64,000 nt of DNA from Hexactinellida sp. DTS-2022. Its lineage: Eukaryota > Porifera > Hexactinellida. The notes beneath the pieces were generated by a model. That model ran no database searches, was not told the origin of the DNA, and saw nothing but the letters and a program-made list of their open reading frames with translations. Made by a program: the position numbers and the translations under genes. Positions within the stretch are counted from its first letter, which is position 1. Every line of letters begins with the position of its first letter. This document shows positions 1-12,385 of the stretch, piece after piece. The stretch is taken from positions 1,860,001 through 1,924,000 of the forward strand of contig JAPNXP010000007.1 in assembly GCA_028753945.1 (NCBI GenBank). Reading direction: 5' to 3'.

Positions 1-663
1 AAATTTGTATCATGTGTGGTCTGAGAGACATCACTAATTTAATCTGGCCTGTACACATATACACACTAATTAGAACCTTTTGACTAGGGTCCTTTATGCA
101 CTTTTGCATAGAAATTTCAAATTAGTATAGTTCAACTTTAGTATTACTACAACATAATAGTTTTGTTATAAATTTCGAAAAATTTCTCGATATTGTTTGC
201 GGTCCCCGAGGAAAAAAATTAGTTAAGATTATGTGGCCTGATATTAATGAAATTTTTCGCCACTGGGGATGTGCCGCTGCAGGTCGCGTTTCAATTATGT
301 GCTCACCATATGTTACATGGATTGCGTTGCCTGAATAGCCTCTGGCAGAGGACCTCACAAGGTTTGTTGTACCATCGCTTTCTAATATTTCTCTCAAGGT
401 ATCAGTTATTCCACTAGTTGGGTTTCATCTGTTATAATTAAGACTGTTTAACATTGTAGTTACTGGTTCGTAGTGGTTGCAGTATTTTGCAATATATAGA
501 GTGGCAGTCGGGTTGGTGGTAGCTCTGAGTATATACACAGTGGGCAAACCAGGGGAAATAGAGTTATTTGTCAACATCCTTGGAATACGAACTATAATAT
601 TTTTTCAGATTCACCATTGTTTCAAACCTAGAAATACTAATTTTCGAAGTCATATACTATCGG
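1..663 (-). repeat. 664-bp inverted repeat, left arm (continues beyond the window)
   Basis: This stretch is the reverse complement of 28740-29403, with only a few single-base differences noticed by eye. The match starts exactly at base 1, so this arm probably continues to the left of the window. On the right it stops at a sharp border near 663, where a different repeat begins. Both arms hold the same short open frames (91 and about 64 residues) on opposite strands. I do not recognise either as a protein family, and they are probably chance frames conserved because the copies are young. It may be a transposon part or a recent segmental duplication. Confidence 0.8.
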
Positions 664-1080
664 GCTCATTTTAAGAAATATGCATTTCCCTGGCAACCGA
701 GGAATGTGTAAACATTCCAATTATAATTTCGATATATTTCATTCAACTAGTTATGGACATTCTCATGTTCCAATTTTGAACATTTATAACTCGTTTAACT
801 ATGTTAAAAGCAGGCTATAAAAACACGACAATTCCCACGAAAAAAAGCGATTACGTATTCAAATGGTGATATATCGCAATTCTAAAGGGTGTTATGTATG
901 CCTTGATATCATGTTCCTAACTTCCTATATAATTATAATGCATTTCTCAGGTCTGTCATTACTAGCTATTGAGATAAAGATATGTTAGCTAATAATCAAT
1001 AGCCTTTAAGTAATCCATGATCCAGCAAAATCTACTCAGTAGTATGGCCTTATATAACGAAGGTCACGGACTCACGGTAG
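664..1080 (+). repeat. Interspersed repeat R, copy 1
   Basis: One of four copies of a repeat of about 410-460 bp. The others are at 31127-31590, 32815-34300 (split by an insertion) and 54205-54640. Shared landmarks are CATTTCCCTGGCAACC near the start, a TTTCGATATATTTCAT block, GTTAAAAGCAGGC in the middle, and ATGGCCTTATATAACGAAGG near the end. There is no coding potential. Class unknown. Confidence 0.75.
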
Positions 1081-1382
1081 AACGAACTATAACCAATGCC
1101 ACGTTTTTATTAACTGTTTACTGATAATACTGGAGGTTGTAACAATTTAGGTAACTCTATACCAGCCTCAGCCATAATATTTTTTCCTAGTACGTAGATA
1201 GATATCGATATTATTTGACTAAATTTCTAATTCCCGAAGAAATTGGACAATAATCAATTCTTAATTAATAAATAATTTTGTTGTGGTAATGCCCTTGATG
1301 TCTGTAAGAGGTAGTTTCACGAATGTCAACTTGAGAAATTTATGATAATCTTTTAATTCCGATAAAGTGAGTATATATATAT

Positions 1383-2210
1383 TGGACCTGTACCGGATTA
1401 GAGATTCTCTACTCCGGCCGGATAACCGGCTAAATATGTATTTGACAAATGATACCATAATATCACATCAAGAACAATTTCTCCTTATTCTTGATTAATT
1501 TGTACATATACTAAGCTTGTGTTTTTGTAGGGAGGCTTCAAAAATAATTTATGTGATTCCACAATTGATACAGTATATTAATAAACTCTCAATCGCATTT
1601 GCCTTTGGTAGATAAGATATTTTCAATAACATATTTATTTTCGATTCCTAATATTTTTTGTGATCGATTTTCCTATTAGCTTGAATGGTTGCGTTTTGTA
1701 TCAATCCCAGCATGAGTGAAATTTGGCATTTTTCTCACTATCTAAGAACGATTGTTTCAGAGCACTTTGTAATGAATGTGATGCCAATACATATATAACG
1801 TGGTAAATATCCTAAAGTATATAGCACGTCACCACTGTGGAACCACATAAAACATTCACATGCAGAAATTTAGAAAAAAAACAATATATTAAAATCCTCG
1901 AGTAGAAATTCACAACAAGGTGATCATAGTATTTTTCAATCAACTAGTTCTGCTATTACACATTATCTAAATCCTACTCCAAGAATATCTATACAAGAAA
2001 ACCTGTGCCAGACATTAGAACGACAGAAGAAATGGACAGTTAATGGCCCTAGAGCTATGGAAATTCACTTTATATTCGGAGAGATAGTTAATCTTTAATT
2101 CATACACAGATACAATTGGAACCGTTATCCGGCCGGATAGTTGTTCATATCCGGTTCCGGCCGAATATAGCCGGATATCGGATTAGAACCGGGTATCCGG
2201 TACAGCCCTA
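1383..2210. mobile_element. hAT-type MITE, TAGGGCTG family (828 bp)
   Basis: The right tip reads as TAGGGCTGTACCGG on the reverse strand and the left tip is a degenerate TGGACCTGTACCGG. The element is flanked on both sides by ATATATAT, an 8-bp target duplication, though in AT-rich DNA this alone is weak. The same element lies in opposite orientation at 31754-32563, where the duplication is more informative. CCGG-rich words (CCGGATA, GGCCGGATA) fill both ends. Non-autonomous, with no transposase. Confidence 0.85.
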
Positions 2211-3102
2211 ATATATATATATGTATATGATTGCTTAATGTCAAAGTGTTGTGTCTTAGGCAGTGCTCGACAAATTAGGTGGTTTGGTGGCGCTAGCCAC
2301 CAAAATCTTATTTAAGCCACCAAATTTTCATTTGGTGGCTTAACTAATCTACCATATATTGTGGATTATTTGACTCTATGTAGATTATATTTCTCGTTGC
2401 ATCATTTGTTATTAACATTAGTGTTACCTTTTCCTTAATAACTATTGAATATTTGACTTAATTAGTAGAAATTTTATAAAAAAATAGACAACACATAATG
2501 GAACACCTTTGTGAAAATTATCAATGCTTACGCACTTACTTAACGAAATTAATTAGTTAAAATGTTCCCTATTAATTGTAGCACTGATTTCTTTGGTTAA
2601 CAAGAATTCGCTTAGAGTAATTAACTTCTTTAATGCATTGTATATTTATTACACCTATATTGGCTTCTATTAATAAGACTATCAATGGAATTACGTAATT
2701 TCTAACCAAGGATTTCTACTAGAAATTAAATTAAGTTGATTAATCGAGGATCTTGCTTCTGCCGAACGATGAGTTTATTAAGTTAATTATTGCTAGCAAT
2801 TAAATTAAATAATTCACTAACCCAGCTCCTGTAAAAGAATTGTTTATTGAGATATAGAACTTTATTACTACTAATCTAATATTTTGCAACCATGGATTTA
2901 CTGAAATATTTAATTGAGTATAATTTACCAACCACAGCACAGGTCTCAATTTATTTGAGCTAAGAAGCTGAAACTTTTAACATAGCTGAACGAGCTACCC
3001 TTAAGAAATATTAGGCTATTAATTAACTAAAATTAATAACTATTGAGCAATGAGAATAACTTCCTCAACATAATTCCCCAAACAAATTACAGTAATCACA
3101 AC
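2211..3102. other. AT-rich non-coding stretch
   Basis: No gene is visible. Near 2262 the words CAGTGCTCGACAAATTAGG and GGTGGCGCTAGCCACC resemble one end of a hAT-like element, but I could not find its partner end. The rest is TTAATTAA-rich spacer. Confidence 0.5.
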
Positions 3103-3391
3103 TAATGTTGTAAAATTTCCAAAAAATTTGTTTTCTATGGAAATTTCAGGAAAGATTGCATATTTCAAATTATGCTTAGGAACTTTATTTGAAATTGCCA
3201 AAATTTTTGTGCTACTTAAGTAAGACTATCATGAGGGAAAATAACAAGCGCACAGTAACAACTCCACATTATAGATATGGGTAATTAAAATTATAAAAAC
3301 TAGGTTTATATAATAACTTTTCCTTGCAAAATTTCCGGAAATTTAGCTATTTTTGGGAAATTTCCGGAAGTTTTCCGACACTACAACACTA
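3103..3391. mobile_element. hAT-type MITE (289 bp)
   Basis: The tips TAATGTTGTA and TACAACACTA are inverted to each other, and both flanks carry the 8-bp duplication ATCACAAC (3095-3102 and 3392-3399). AAATTTCC/GGAAATTT words recur inside. Non-coding. Confidence 0.85.
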
Positions 3392-3475
3392 ATCACAACC
3401 CTTTTTAAGTAATAGTGTGTAATTCACTAGCCACAGGTGAACTCGTTGGTAATATTATAGCATTTTGGGAAAGGG

Positions 3476-3577
3476 ACGGCCGCGAAGCGGCCGTTAATTG
3501 TGTTGCGTAGTCCCTAATAACCAAACGAATAAAGGTCGCGAAGCGACTTTTGTGAGAGTGATCCGTCGCGAAGCGAC
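3476..3577. repeat. Cluster of three GAA-loop hairpins
   Basis: Three short hairpins lie within about 100 bp: ACGGCCGC-GAA-GCGGCCGT (3476-3494), GTCGC-GAA-GCGAC (3535-3547) and GTCGC-GAA-GCGAC (3565-3577). The same word recurs elsewhere in the window (10117, 24457, 35772, 39061, 39099, 42417). Some copies sit next to Helitron-like CTAG ends. Confidence 0.7.
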
Positions 3578-3599
3578 CGAGAACGAAGGGATCGTTGTA

Positions 3600-4272
3600 A
3601 TAATAATTATACGTATTAGCAAAAAGATAAATTGTAATGGAATATATTCCGTTACAATATCACAATCAAGTTCTTGCTAATCCTTTATAAATTGGTTATT
3701 CATGTGGTTAACACGAAATAATATTGATAATAGATCTTGAGAAAACAGGGAGAAAGAATAACAATGGTAGTAAAAATCTCATGGTAGTATATCATAGCAA
3801 TTTGGCATCCATGGTCCTTGTATTCAAAGTAGTAAGAATCTCATACAACAGGACAAATACTTATTAAATACACTCATGACAAATGATACAACAAAACATA
3901 TCCTAAATCATCCACAACTAGCAAAAAAGATAAGTCTGTGATCATTGAATGAATCAAAAAATATAGATTAGACACTTTGGGATTGTACATATACTAGCAA
4001 TTGTATTTCTTATATTCGGGAAAATTCCCAGTTACGGGCACCCTCAGGACGGCAGTGCCCGGAAAGGGAGGTTTGAGTGTATATAGAAAAAACAGCACAA
4101 ATATCTTCGCAGTTCAAAATGTATCTAAATATACCTCAAAAGCTTGACAAATGTATTTAAAATAATCAATTACAAAATACTTTTAGTATATGACCTCTGC
4201 ACTGGTGCAGACAACATTTTCATTCAGAAAACTATATTTTGGGTGAGTGAAGGTCCGTGTAATAAGTGTACA
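3600..4272. other. Non-coding spacer
   Basis: No gene is seen. A small hairpin CGGGCAC...GTGCCCG sits near 4036-4062. Confidence 0.5.
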
Positions 4273-4772
4273 CAGGGTTTTATACAGGATTTTTCTTCAG
4301 GGGGGGGGAAAGTCTGCTAGTACCAGGATCCACTAAATAATTGCTTCGCCAGCTGGGCGTCTGGAGGGCGCTGCTAGCCCCCCAGTAGGGTCCAGGGTCG
4401 AAGCCCCTGGAAGCCAGATACAATTTATAGTGCAAAGTATTATTGCTAACAATGGAGAGCTATTGTTGTAAAATAATCACATAGTATTTGAAGCTGTGGT
4501 AACTAATGGAAGATAATTATAGCTTCTGGCACAATTTCATTAATGATTATCACTAGTAATGTTTGAATGGTATGTGTAGGGAAGATACAGAACTTTTAAC
4601 ATAAAATATCTAGCCTAGAGAAGAATAAGTCGATTTGTCCCTTTATAAAAGGCTAAAAACATCTAGTTTTAACTGAAAATAATAACTTAGCAGCATATTT
4701 CCAGGAGGCGGGGTGGGAATTCAAGCTAGGGGGGGGAATCCCGGGGCGCCCCCCCCTCTGTATAATACTCAG
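4273..4772. mobile_element. CAGGGTNTTATACAGG-family MITE, uninterrupted copy (500 bp)
   Basis: The tips are CAGGGTTTTATACAGG and its inverted partner ending TATAATACTCAG, with G/C runs just inside. The flanks GTACA and GTATA suggest a 5-bp duplication with one change. The body is almost the same as the element at 33201-34225. There a second transposon has landed, so this copy serves as the empty-site reference. Confidence 0.8.
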
Positions 4773-4777
4773 GTATA

Positions 4778-5641
4778 TATCCAATAAAATTCCAGATTTT
4801 TCACTCGTAGAGGGTGCGAATTAGGTGCGATTAAGTGACTTTCCAAAGGTTCACAAAATGTGACAATGAGTGGAAATCCCAACTTGTTGATTTGTGCCAA
4901 AGTTACTCGACTTTCTCAAAACGCAACATTTGTGATAGAAGCTTCCAATCCTGTGAGTTCATGGAATATGATAATCTGGAATCTGACTAATAGCAAACAG
5001 TTCGGTGTCAATTTGATGAATTAAAGTTTTGCAGGGAGCTTTCGGAATATTTGTGGAAACAAACTTTATGACATAGCACTCAGATGTCAATAATATTGCC
5101 AAGGTGGGATAATTATACTAGCTCTAAAACCTACGTAATGTAATATTCAAAAAAGTTTCTAAATGCCCTAAAAGGCCAGACTTGGGACACTTAATGACTT
5201 TGAACTATATTTATTAAGATTTTGGAAAAAATTATACCATGTTCAAGGAATATAATCAATAATCATGGGTGAACAATAAAATTTTGTTAACAAACTTAAA
5301 TAAAATTTATGACTGAAATCATCATGAATTGACTAGAACTACCTTTATGAGAGAGACAACATATATCACTTTTGATAATGCCATTCAGTGGTGTGAGTGG
5401 AGCATATTCCACTCACACAACTGAAAATGCACACTGTGAAATAGAATTGAGCAAAATAATCATTTTGCAAACACAATAATACAAAGTACTACTTAAAATA
5501 ACTCTCTGAGTATTATTGGCAAATTGACGATCCTGGTTGCTGAGCATCGCAAAGTGCGAATTCACTTAACAACCAAAGTACTTTACTGAGAAACTATTCT
5601 AAAGTACAAGGAATGTACCATAATTTATATAAATAGTTATT
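4778..5641. other. Helitron-related fragment, then non-coding spacer
   Basis: The part from about 4790 to 4920 (GTGCGATTAAGTGACTTTCC, then AAATGTGACAATGA) resembles, in reverse, the interior of the Helitron-like element ending at 10132. No terminal hairpin is found here. From about 5160 to 5641 I see nothing recognisable. Confidence 0.45.
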
Positions 5642-5649
5642 AATAAAGG

Positions 5650-8600
5650 CAGGGGTGGATCTAGCCACTAAAATTTGGGGGGGGGGGGGGGGGTGCAAAT
5701 TTTGGATGGGTGTAGTAGTGATTAATCATCCAAAGGGCGAAGCGGTCGTTTAGGTTCATTTTTATACATCTACATGACGGAAAAACAATGCAATACCAAA
5801 AATGTACTAATTTATTACCAACTGGTACAAATCTTTGTTACACACTATCAGACAGTTCAATGTTGCCTAGGTTTATCTGACATACTACAATAATGAAGTG
5901 AACTTAATAAATAATTCGACTTCTATACAGTAAGCCATAGTAGACCCATAAAATGATGGACAGAGAAACTAATTAACTATTAATATCATATCTAATTTAG
6001 ATATGTATAAACGTATATCTCCGATGGCCCGAAATGTTCTTCCCGTCAGTTCGGGTTTTAACTTTGGGCGGCGGGAAGCAATATAAAAAGTGAGGAAGAT
6101 ACTATCTATAGAAATGCCCCATGGCATCCCAGGGGTAAAACAAAAACTAATGCTATAAGTAACTAATAATATTATTTAAGACTCAGAAAACGACAACTCA
6201 GTACTTGCTGACTAACTGTTATGTAGAGAAATATACGCCTATTTAATTCAGTGGAACCCTGCGTGCCCGTTTTGCTGCAAATTCATCAACAACAGTGGCT
6301 AGGTCAAGATATTTTGTTAAATCCTCTTCAAATGCCAAAAGCGTTAAATCCGAAGTTCTTTCATCATTTAAAGATGCCCTGGATATAGATTTAACTCTAT
6401 TCATGCAGCTAAATGAGCGTTCAGCTTCTGCAGATGAAGTTGCTATTGTGTTCCTTAGTCTTACCAGCGTTATGATATTAGGAGATGATATTGAGTTGAT
6501 ATTATTCAGTCCAGCACCACATCGATATTTTAGTATTTCCATTTCGATTTCCGTTTTGTTAATGCTAATTATTTCAGCATACTTGTCAATCAGGGGTAAT
6601 AAAAGTTCAAACTGCAGATATTTTTCATTCATTGGATCCAAACCATCCAAACCATCCAAACCTTGCAGAAGACTCATTGTTGCTGATGGATATCATGCAA
6701 CAAAAATCTTTGAACAGTAACAAAAATTGATGCTATCGAATCCTTTGCCATTGAATTAATTGTTTCTTCGGTACTCCATTCTTGTGATACTCTTGCTTCA
6801 GTTCTGCTGTTATGTATTGGATTGTTGTATGTGATCGGAATACCACAACTTTCAGTTATCTCCTGAACTTGCTTGACCACTCCTTGTTGAAAGGTTTCAT
6901 TTGTACTCAAAATTGACAATACGTTGAAGATTTGCTTAATTTCAGTACAAGCCTGATGCCAATTAATGACTTGAGTTTGCAAAATCTTTGATAATGCTTG
7001 TAGAATTGCCAAAACCTTATGAAATACCTTGAGTTCTATTAAGAATTTCCCATTTGTAATTTTATGGTACAAGCCAGCACTAACTGTGGCCTGGTGATCA
7101 TAATCTTGAGCTCGTTGTGCCAGTGTTACCACTATACTCTGATACCTGTTTACTGTAGAATCGACAAGTGTATACATGGATTCCCACCGTACCTCAGAGT
7201 AACTTGGAATTTCCTTGGTATTTCCTTTCTTTCTCTTTGAACACTTAGAAACATATCAGAAGTTTTTGTGGTGTTGAAGCAAGAGTGTAGCTGTTTTAAA
7301 ACATTGATAGTTCCAGGAATGACTTTGGAAACTACTTCACCTATGACTAAATTTAGACGATGAGCAGTGCAATGAACATTAATTATCCATGGATAGTGTT
7401 CCCGAAGTCGTTTTATCACTCCATTATGTTTACCAAGCAATACATTTGCACCATCTGTAGTCAACCCGAGCACAACTCCATAAGTTGACAGCACAGACAG
7501 CAAGGGAAGGAGTTGTTCTGTTATCGCTTCAGCACGAAAATCTGTCTCTAACCTGATAAGACCGAGAAAACGTTCTGTAGCTACTGCACCTTTGCAGAAC
7601 CTAATACAGCAGCTTAATTGCTCATGTCCGGCATTATCTTTGCATTCGTCAATAATGAGAAAAAACATTTTTGACTCAGCCAACTCTTCACCTATATTAT
7701 TTCTAACGTTATTAGCCATGATTTCTACAAATTCATTGAAAATCGTTTTGCTCAAATAATCTTTGTGAACAGAATATTGTTCCTGGATTTTTCTTCGAAG
7801 ATCTGCAAGTCTAGGATTAGTTTTAAAATTAATCTCCATTAACTCCACAAAGTTTCCGCTTTTCTTAGCCTCACTGTCATTCTCATCTTTATGCCGATAA
7901 GCCAACTCCTGTACGGAAAAATAACGAATATATTCTGTAAGGACAATAAAATATTCCCTGTTATCTTGCACCAACTTGACACGATGAGGATTTCTGGATT
8001 CAATGGGGACTTGATTTGTTACAAAATTTTCCCATATTGACATTGACTTGAGGTGTTCAAGGGAATATCCATGCTTATCCAAACCTTTCCCTTTATCTCC
8101 GACTGCCTTGTCCCAGCGATCAAATCCGATTTGTGTGAATAATGTTTCTTGATAGCCAGATGCATGAGTGTTGAAGAAAATACATGGAAAACAATAAACT
8201 ATATTTTCAGAGATACTATAAGTTATCCACCTGTGTCGCTTGTACCATGATAGTTGAAATGATTTGGTATTTTTAGGACTAATTAGTTATGTTGCTGTTC
8301 TTTTGGAAATTGCTTAAAATTGGCTGACATGGACCAGAAGCTAAATTACCAATGTCATTTGGGTAGTCGTTAGTCGTTAGTGACTCGTTAATAGTAATGG
8401 GCATACTAATACTTTTTGATGGCACAGAAATTCGGTTTGGTCGAAGAAATTTTATTTCAAATGAAGCAGTTGTATCACTATTAATCAAAGTAACTGGCGT
8501 ATTTACATCAGATGAATGTACACTTGTGTTTTCTGGTTGATTTATTTCAGTTTCATTAATTTCAGTTTCAACTCTCCTTCTTTTTCTGAAAAATTTTGTT

Positions 8601-9057
8601 ATCTCCATAATGGATATTGAAGTACTTGCTTCTAAGATCAAAAACAAGATTAAAATAATGGATAAGATATTTAACTCAGGAGCTATTTAATCACAATAGA
8701 AAAATAGCAGATACATTAAAAGAGCATGGATATTAAATTATTAACTAGTCAAGCTATGCAATATCATTAAGCGTTGTCTGGCCACCTTGGTATGTTATGA
8801 TAAGTTCTACCTCATGCAAAACATATGCTGACAAGCTTAATATACCACATGTATACCAAACGTATAATCGGAATCATTCATCCATCGTAGTCTCAAGTTC
8901 ACTCATAATATGATTTGAATTTTATAAATTAAATATTCTCGTCCAAGTGTTCGACAAAATGGCATTACAATTCAAAATAGGATGAAATTTTCTAATAGGA
9001 TAAAATTTTGGAGGGGTGCCCACCCCCCCACACCCCCCCCCCCTAGATCCACCCCTG
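5650..9057 (-). mobile_element. Complete hAT transposon (3408 bp) with 8-bp TSD
   Basis: The left tip CAGGGGTGGATCTAG and right tip CTAGATCCACCCCTG are perfect inverted partners. Both flanks carry AATAAAGG (5642-5649 and 9058-9065), an exact 8-bp target duplication as hAT elements make. G runs and C runs lie just inside the two tips. The only coding content is a hAT transposase on the minus strand (6243-8647), broken by frameshifts. This appears to be a once-autonomous full-length copy with intact ends. Confidence 0.95.
6243..8647 (-). pseudogene. hAT transposase (TTF-type zinc finger plus hAT dimerisation domain), frameshifted
   Basis: This encodes the cut-and-paste transposase of the surrounding element. 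Reading leftward from 8647, a basic and polar N-terminus comes first (8647-8279). A TTF-type zinc finger region with SWYKRHRWITYS and YCFPC follows at about 8250-8160. The RNase-H-like core (8082-7150) contains LIIDECKDNAGHEQLS and LTTDGANV, the likely first two catalytic Asp regions. The C-terminal part (7177-6243) ends with the hAT dimerisation signature LRNTIATSSAEAERSFS. The frame is broken near 8285, near 7215 (the coding frame jumps ahead of EVRWESMYTL) and near 6680. A GLDGLDGLD stretch from a 9-bp triplet repeat lies just after the last break. The domain order matches ZMYM/TTF-type hAT proteins. It is probably inactive, unless introns that I cannot prove explain the shifts. Confidence 0.88.
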
Positions 9058-9065
9058 AATAAAGG

Positions 9066-9630
9066 AGTACATAAACCAAAGTAGATGAAAAACTGTAAAA
9101 TTATTCCAGACACCATAAACTTGTTGCAATCTAAAAACTGATGCTTAAACTACTCTTAAATGGCTTTAAATACTTGCTATATTTATAACTTTCTTAACAT
9201 TGTGATATTAAGTAATTTTTATCAATGGAGTGTTCCTACCACTACCACTTTCCACTTGTGGCACAAGGCACCTAGAGTCATTCGACCATGTGGTATTCAA
9301 ACATAAAATCAGAATTTGTATGTTCTAATCGCCTCACAATGACCAGGAATTAAATATTTAATTAGCTAAGTATATGGTTTAAGAATTTAACACCTAAATA
9401 AAAATGTAAATTCAAAGATTTTGATATTTTATTATAGTTCACATGTCGTTTTATGAATACACCATTGTTGAAGCATCACCAAGTGTTACAAAGTTGCTAG
9501 AAGCTTAATAGATGCATACAAGTTATCGTTTTCAATTAATTTCGGCCGATTAGTGTATACTAACAGAAATTAAGCTAAACCACCAACAAAATTTAAATGT
9601 ACTCGTCCTTGAGGTTTATGCACGTTCCAT
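9066..9630. other. Non-coding spacer
   Basis: No gene or repeat boundary is recognised; AT-rich sequence. Confidence 0.5.
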
Positions 9631-9779
9631 AGACTCCTTAAGATAAGGACTGGAACGTCGCGATCTCGGGGTTTTTAACTTGAGTCTGAGAGGCTCCAAT
9701 TATAAAAATTGAAAAAGGATTAGGTTTCCGGTTTCCAAATGTTATTTTTGGAATATAGGGGTAACTTTTGGCACCCGCC

Positions 9780-10132
9780 AACAAGTTGAGGTTTTCACTC
9801 AAAATTTCACACACCTCGACAAGTTATGACGTCATTGTCACATTTCGAGAACCCTGAAAAGTCACTTAATCGTACATAATTCGCACTCTAAGAGATAAAA
9901 ATCTCAAAATTTAATAGAACATACACATTAATGAAGCGGACACTTTGGTCACACCAGATTGCCAATATGCTTACTCATTATCACATGATGATGTAATCAC
10001 TAAAATTTCACATTGTTAAATTTGACTATTTAGGCCTATTTACGCGTTATAATCAATGTTAGAAGTGTATAAACTATACACCAACCGCAAAGCGGATGGT
10101 GTGTGGTTGGGTTCTGCCGCGAAGCGCGCTAG
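9780..10132 (+). mobile_element. Helitron-like element, 3' part
   Basis: The sequence ends with GCCGCGAAGCGCG followed by CTAG at 10129-10132 and then T, the layout of a Helitron 3' tip (short GC hairpin, then CTRR). The preceding 300 bp (AAATTTGACTATTTAGGCC, then ACGCGTTATAATCA) match the element ending at 24488. A second hairpin, CCGCAAAGCGG, is at 10085. The 5' end was not located. Non-autonomous. Confidence 0.65.
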
Positions 10133-10594
10133 TATATATATATATTGATGCTACAGTATATCTATATAGACTAGGGCGCCTCGCTTACTAAGGTCGCTTT
10201 GTGGACTCATGGCGTTTTTTCAGTGACTACTATAAGCTTTTGTCTCTAGGGTCATATTAACGAAAGCAAGATTCGTCTCCGTGTAGAAACGATGAAGCAA
10301 GACCTCTCTCCATGATTTCAGTGATTGACAGCAGAAACAACGCGGCTCAATTTCAAGTATTTGATTAGAATTCGATGTATGGTATTTTTAGAGATGCCCC
10401 AGGATCTCCTCAAAATGTCTAAAGGTGAGACGCAAATCTGTAATAATGTAGATCTTCCCCTAGTATCCAATGGAACATGGAGGGTTCGTAGATATCAACC
10501 GAACTTCAGGCATTTAAAAAATGTCCATCCGGAAGGGCAATTATCCACATAAACTTGCGCATTTCCTAAAGAATAACTTTCCCATCTTCCCTTG
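10133..10594. other. Non-coding spacer with a weak open frame
   Basis: A TA microsatellite follows the Helitron end. A 75-residue open frame at 10325-10552 shows no motif I recognise and is not called as a gene. TAGGTCGC-like hairpin fragments occur near 10190. Confidence 0.4.
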
Positions 10595-10602
10595 CTTCCA
10601 GA

Positions 10603-10762
10603 CAGAGGCGGCGCGAGGCAGGGGCCAGGTGGGACCTGTGCGCCACCTGAATTTAAGTGTGCCCCACCTCATTAATGTAGGTGTGCCCCCAGTTTAATAG
10701 CCTGTGTCCCACCTGTGACGTAATTGTGCCCCAACAGTGGCGGTTGGCTAGCGCCGCCACTG
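10603..10762. mobile_element. hAT MITE, CAGTGGCGGCG family (160 bp)
   Basis: The tips CAGAGGCGGCGCGAG and CTAGCGCCGCCACTG are inverted partners. An exact 8-bp duplication CTTCCAGA flanks it (10595-10602, 10763-10770). The interior is made of GTGCCCCACCTG-like words. Related copies are at 25853-26003 and 62476-62611, and a one-ended fragment is at 37830. Confidence 0.93.
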
Positions 10763-11066
10763 CTTCCAGATGAACTACATAATTATTAGTTTAAACTTCA
10801 AAGATTTTTCTTAACTAAAAAACTGAAAATTCTTGAAGTAAATTAAATCTAGTGGAATTCAGTATTATGCTTAGAGTAAAATGGCACCTATGACTATAGC
10901 AGACAGCAATTTGACAGTTCGATATTCAACAGCCGTCTATTATTCATAGGTAAAAATTGAAAAAATTGAGAAAAGCATTTATATGATGACATAATATATC
11001 TGATATAATTGCGTCAAAATTGTAGTACATTTGATTGATAACATGCAGCAATATATAATATGGATA

Positions 11067-11395
11067 CAATACACCCTCGTTAATCCGAACCCCGCTAATC
11101 CGAACCCTCGCTAATCCGAACAGGAGAAACCAAAATATTTTTTTAATAAATTTGGAAAAATCGTAAAAAGCAATGGAAGTATACAAAATAAGTATCAGGA
11201 AAGTATTCTAAGGAGTACACTAGATGTTTAGTGCGGATTAACAAGGTTTGTACAAGTTTGGTTCGGATTATCGAGATTCTCATTTATAGATGCCCATAGA
11301 AAATGCATTACTTCACTAATCCGAACGAATTCACTAATCGGAAAAGAATATTTTTGAATTGGAACACCTCTGTTCGGATTAGCGAGGGTGTACTG
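11067..11395. mobile_element. pogo/Tigger-like MITE (329 bp)
   Basis: The ends CAATACACCCTCG and CGAGGGTGTACTG are inverted and flanked by TA on both sides. Many TAATCCGAAC/GTTCGGATTA words sit in both arms. TA duplication and CAGT-type tips fit the Tc1/mariner-pogo group. A relative is at 58502-58789. Confidence 0.85.
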
Positions 11396-11808
11396 TATCA
11401 GCATTGCCCAGTGATCCTATACAATTCTTCAAAAAAACATGGGAAATGGAAGATCAAAGAAAAATCAATAAACAGAAATAATTATGACTTTGGGATTGTT
11501 GCTAAATTGGTTCTTGGGTTGAAAATAATATGACAAAGTAAACAACAGCTCGCTCATGTACAAAATTATTGGACGCTAGTCAAATATTCTTATAGTGGAG
11601 TAATGAGTTAATATGGGGAAATGAGTAACCAAAATAATCCAGCTGAATATGCAAATATACTACAAATCCGCAGGTATTTGGAATCGCATTATGATGGTTA
11701 AAATCCATAAAGTATGTTCTTTCTACTATTTAAAATGCAATATATCCTTACTAAAAGATACAGTTCTATTTCCGTATCAATCAGACATATTCAATTAAAA
11801 TTGTAATA
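11396..11808. other. Non-coding spacer
   Basis: No feature is recognised. Confidence 0.5.
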
Positions 11809-11981
11809 CAGTCAACATCCGGTAACTCGAACCCTCAGGGGAATGAAAAATCCGTTCGAGATAACGAATGTTCGAGTTAACGGGCATTCGAGTTACCGAT
11901 GTTGACTAAGGGGAAATGAAAATTCGTTCGAGATAACGAATGTTCGAGTTAACGGGCATTCGAGTTACCGGATGTTGACTG
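11809..11981. mobile_element. pogo/Tigger-like MITE with internal duplication (173 bp)
   Basis: The tips CAGTCAACATCCGGTAACTC and GAGTTACCGGATGTTGACTG are perfect inverted partners with TA on each side. The right half, containing GTTCGAGATAACGAATGTTC, is present twice in tandem (about 11851-11910 and 11926-11981). Confidence 0.9.
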
Positions 11982-11983
11982 TA

Positions 11984-12385
11984 CTTAATAATATGTAAGA
12001 ACAATATAGATAATACATTTGATGTTACTTAGGCACCATAGGAGCAAAGTACGGTGGTGCAGGTGGTGCAAGTGCACCACCGGCACTCGGCGATAGAAGT
12101 GCTGGTGGTGCTAGGTGGTGCAAGGTCCACCTGTACTTTGTATTGAGGTGCACCCCTGACATTTTGGCTACAGGTCAAAAGTTTGAGCCTATGTTAGGCA
12201 CAATTGATCATTCATGTTTTTATAATCAAACTGAGAAATATGGCAACATACCACATAGAGAACACCTAGTTAAATAAATATTATTAGTTAACAATAAATT
12301 AAAAGGATAACAATTGTGTGAACAGTGAACACTTGTTAGCAGCGAATGAGTAATTACTAAAGTAAGAGAAATTTAAGGAGTCACC
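11984..12385. other. Spacer with a GGTGGTGC-rich patch
   Basis: From 12050 to 12170 words such as GGTGGTGCA and its complement recur and may be a decayed MITE, but no clean ends or duplication were found. The remainder is plain non-coding, probably intron, on the 3' side of the G-alpha exon. Confidence 0.45.

Noticed and set aside
477..674. Hydrophobic 65-residue frame as a membrane protein
   Set aside because: It overlaps a frame on the other strand within the 664-bp inverted repeat and shows no recognisable family or signal.
2262..3102. hAT element starting CAGTGCTCGACAAATTAGG
   Set aside because: Only one end is visible; no inverted partner or duplicated flank was found in the window.
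10325..10552. A 75-residue frame as a gene
   Set aside because: No motif, no splice context and no similarity that I recognise.
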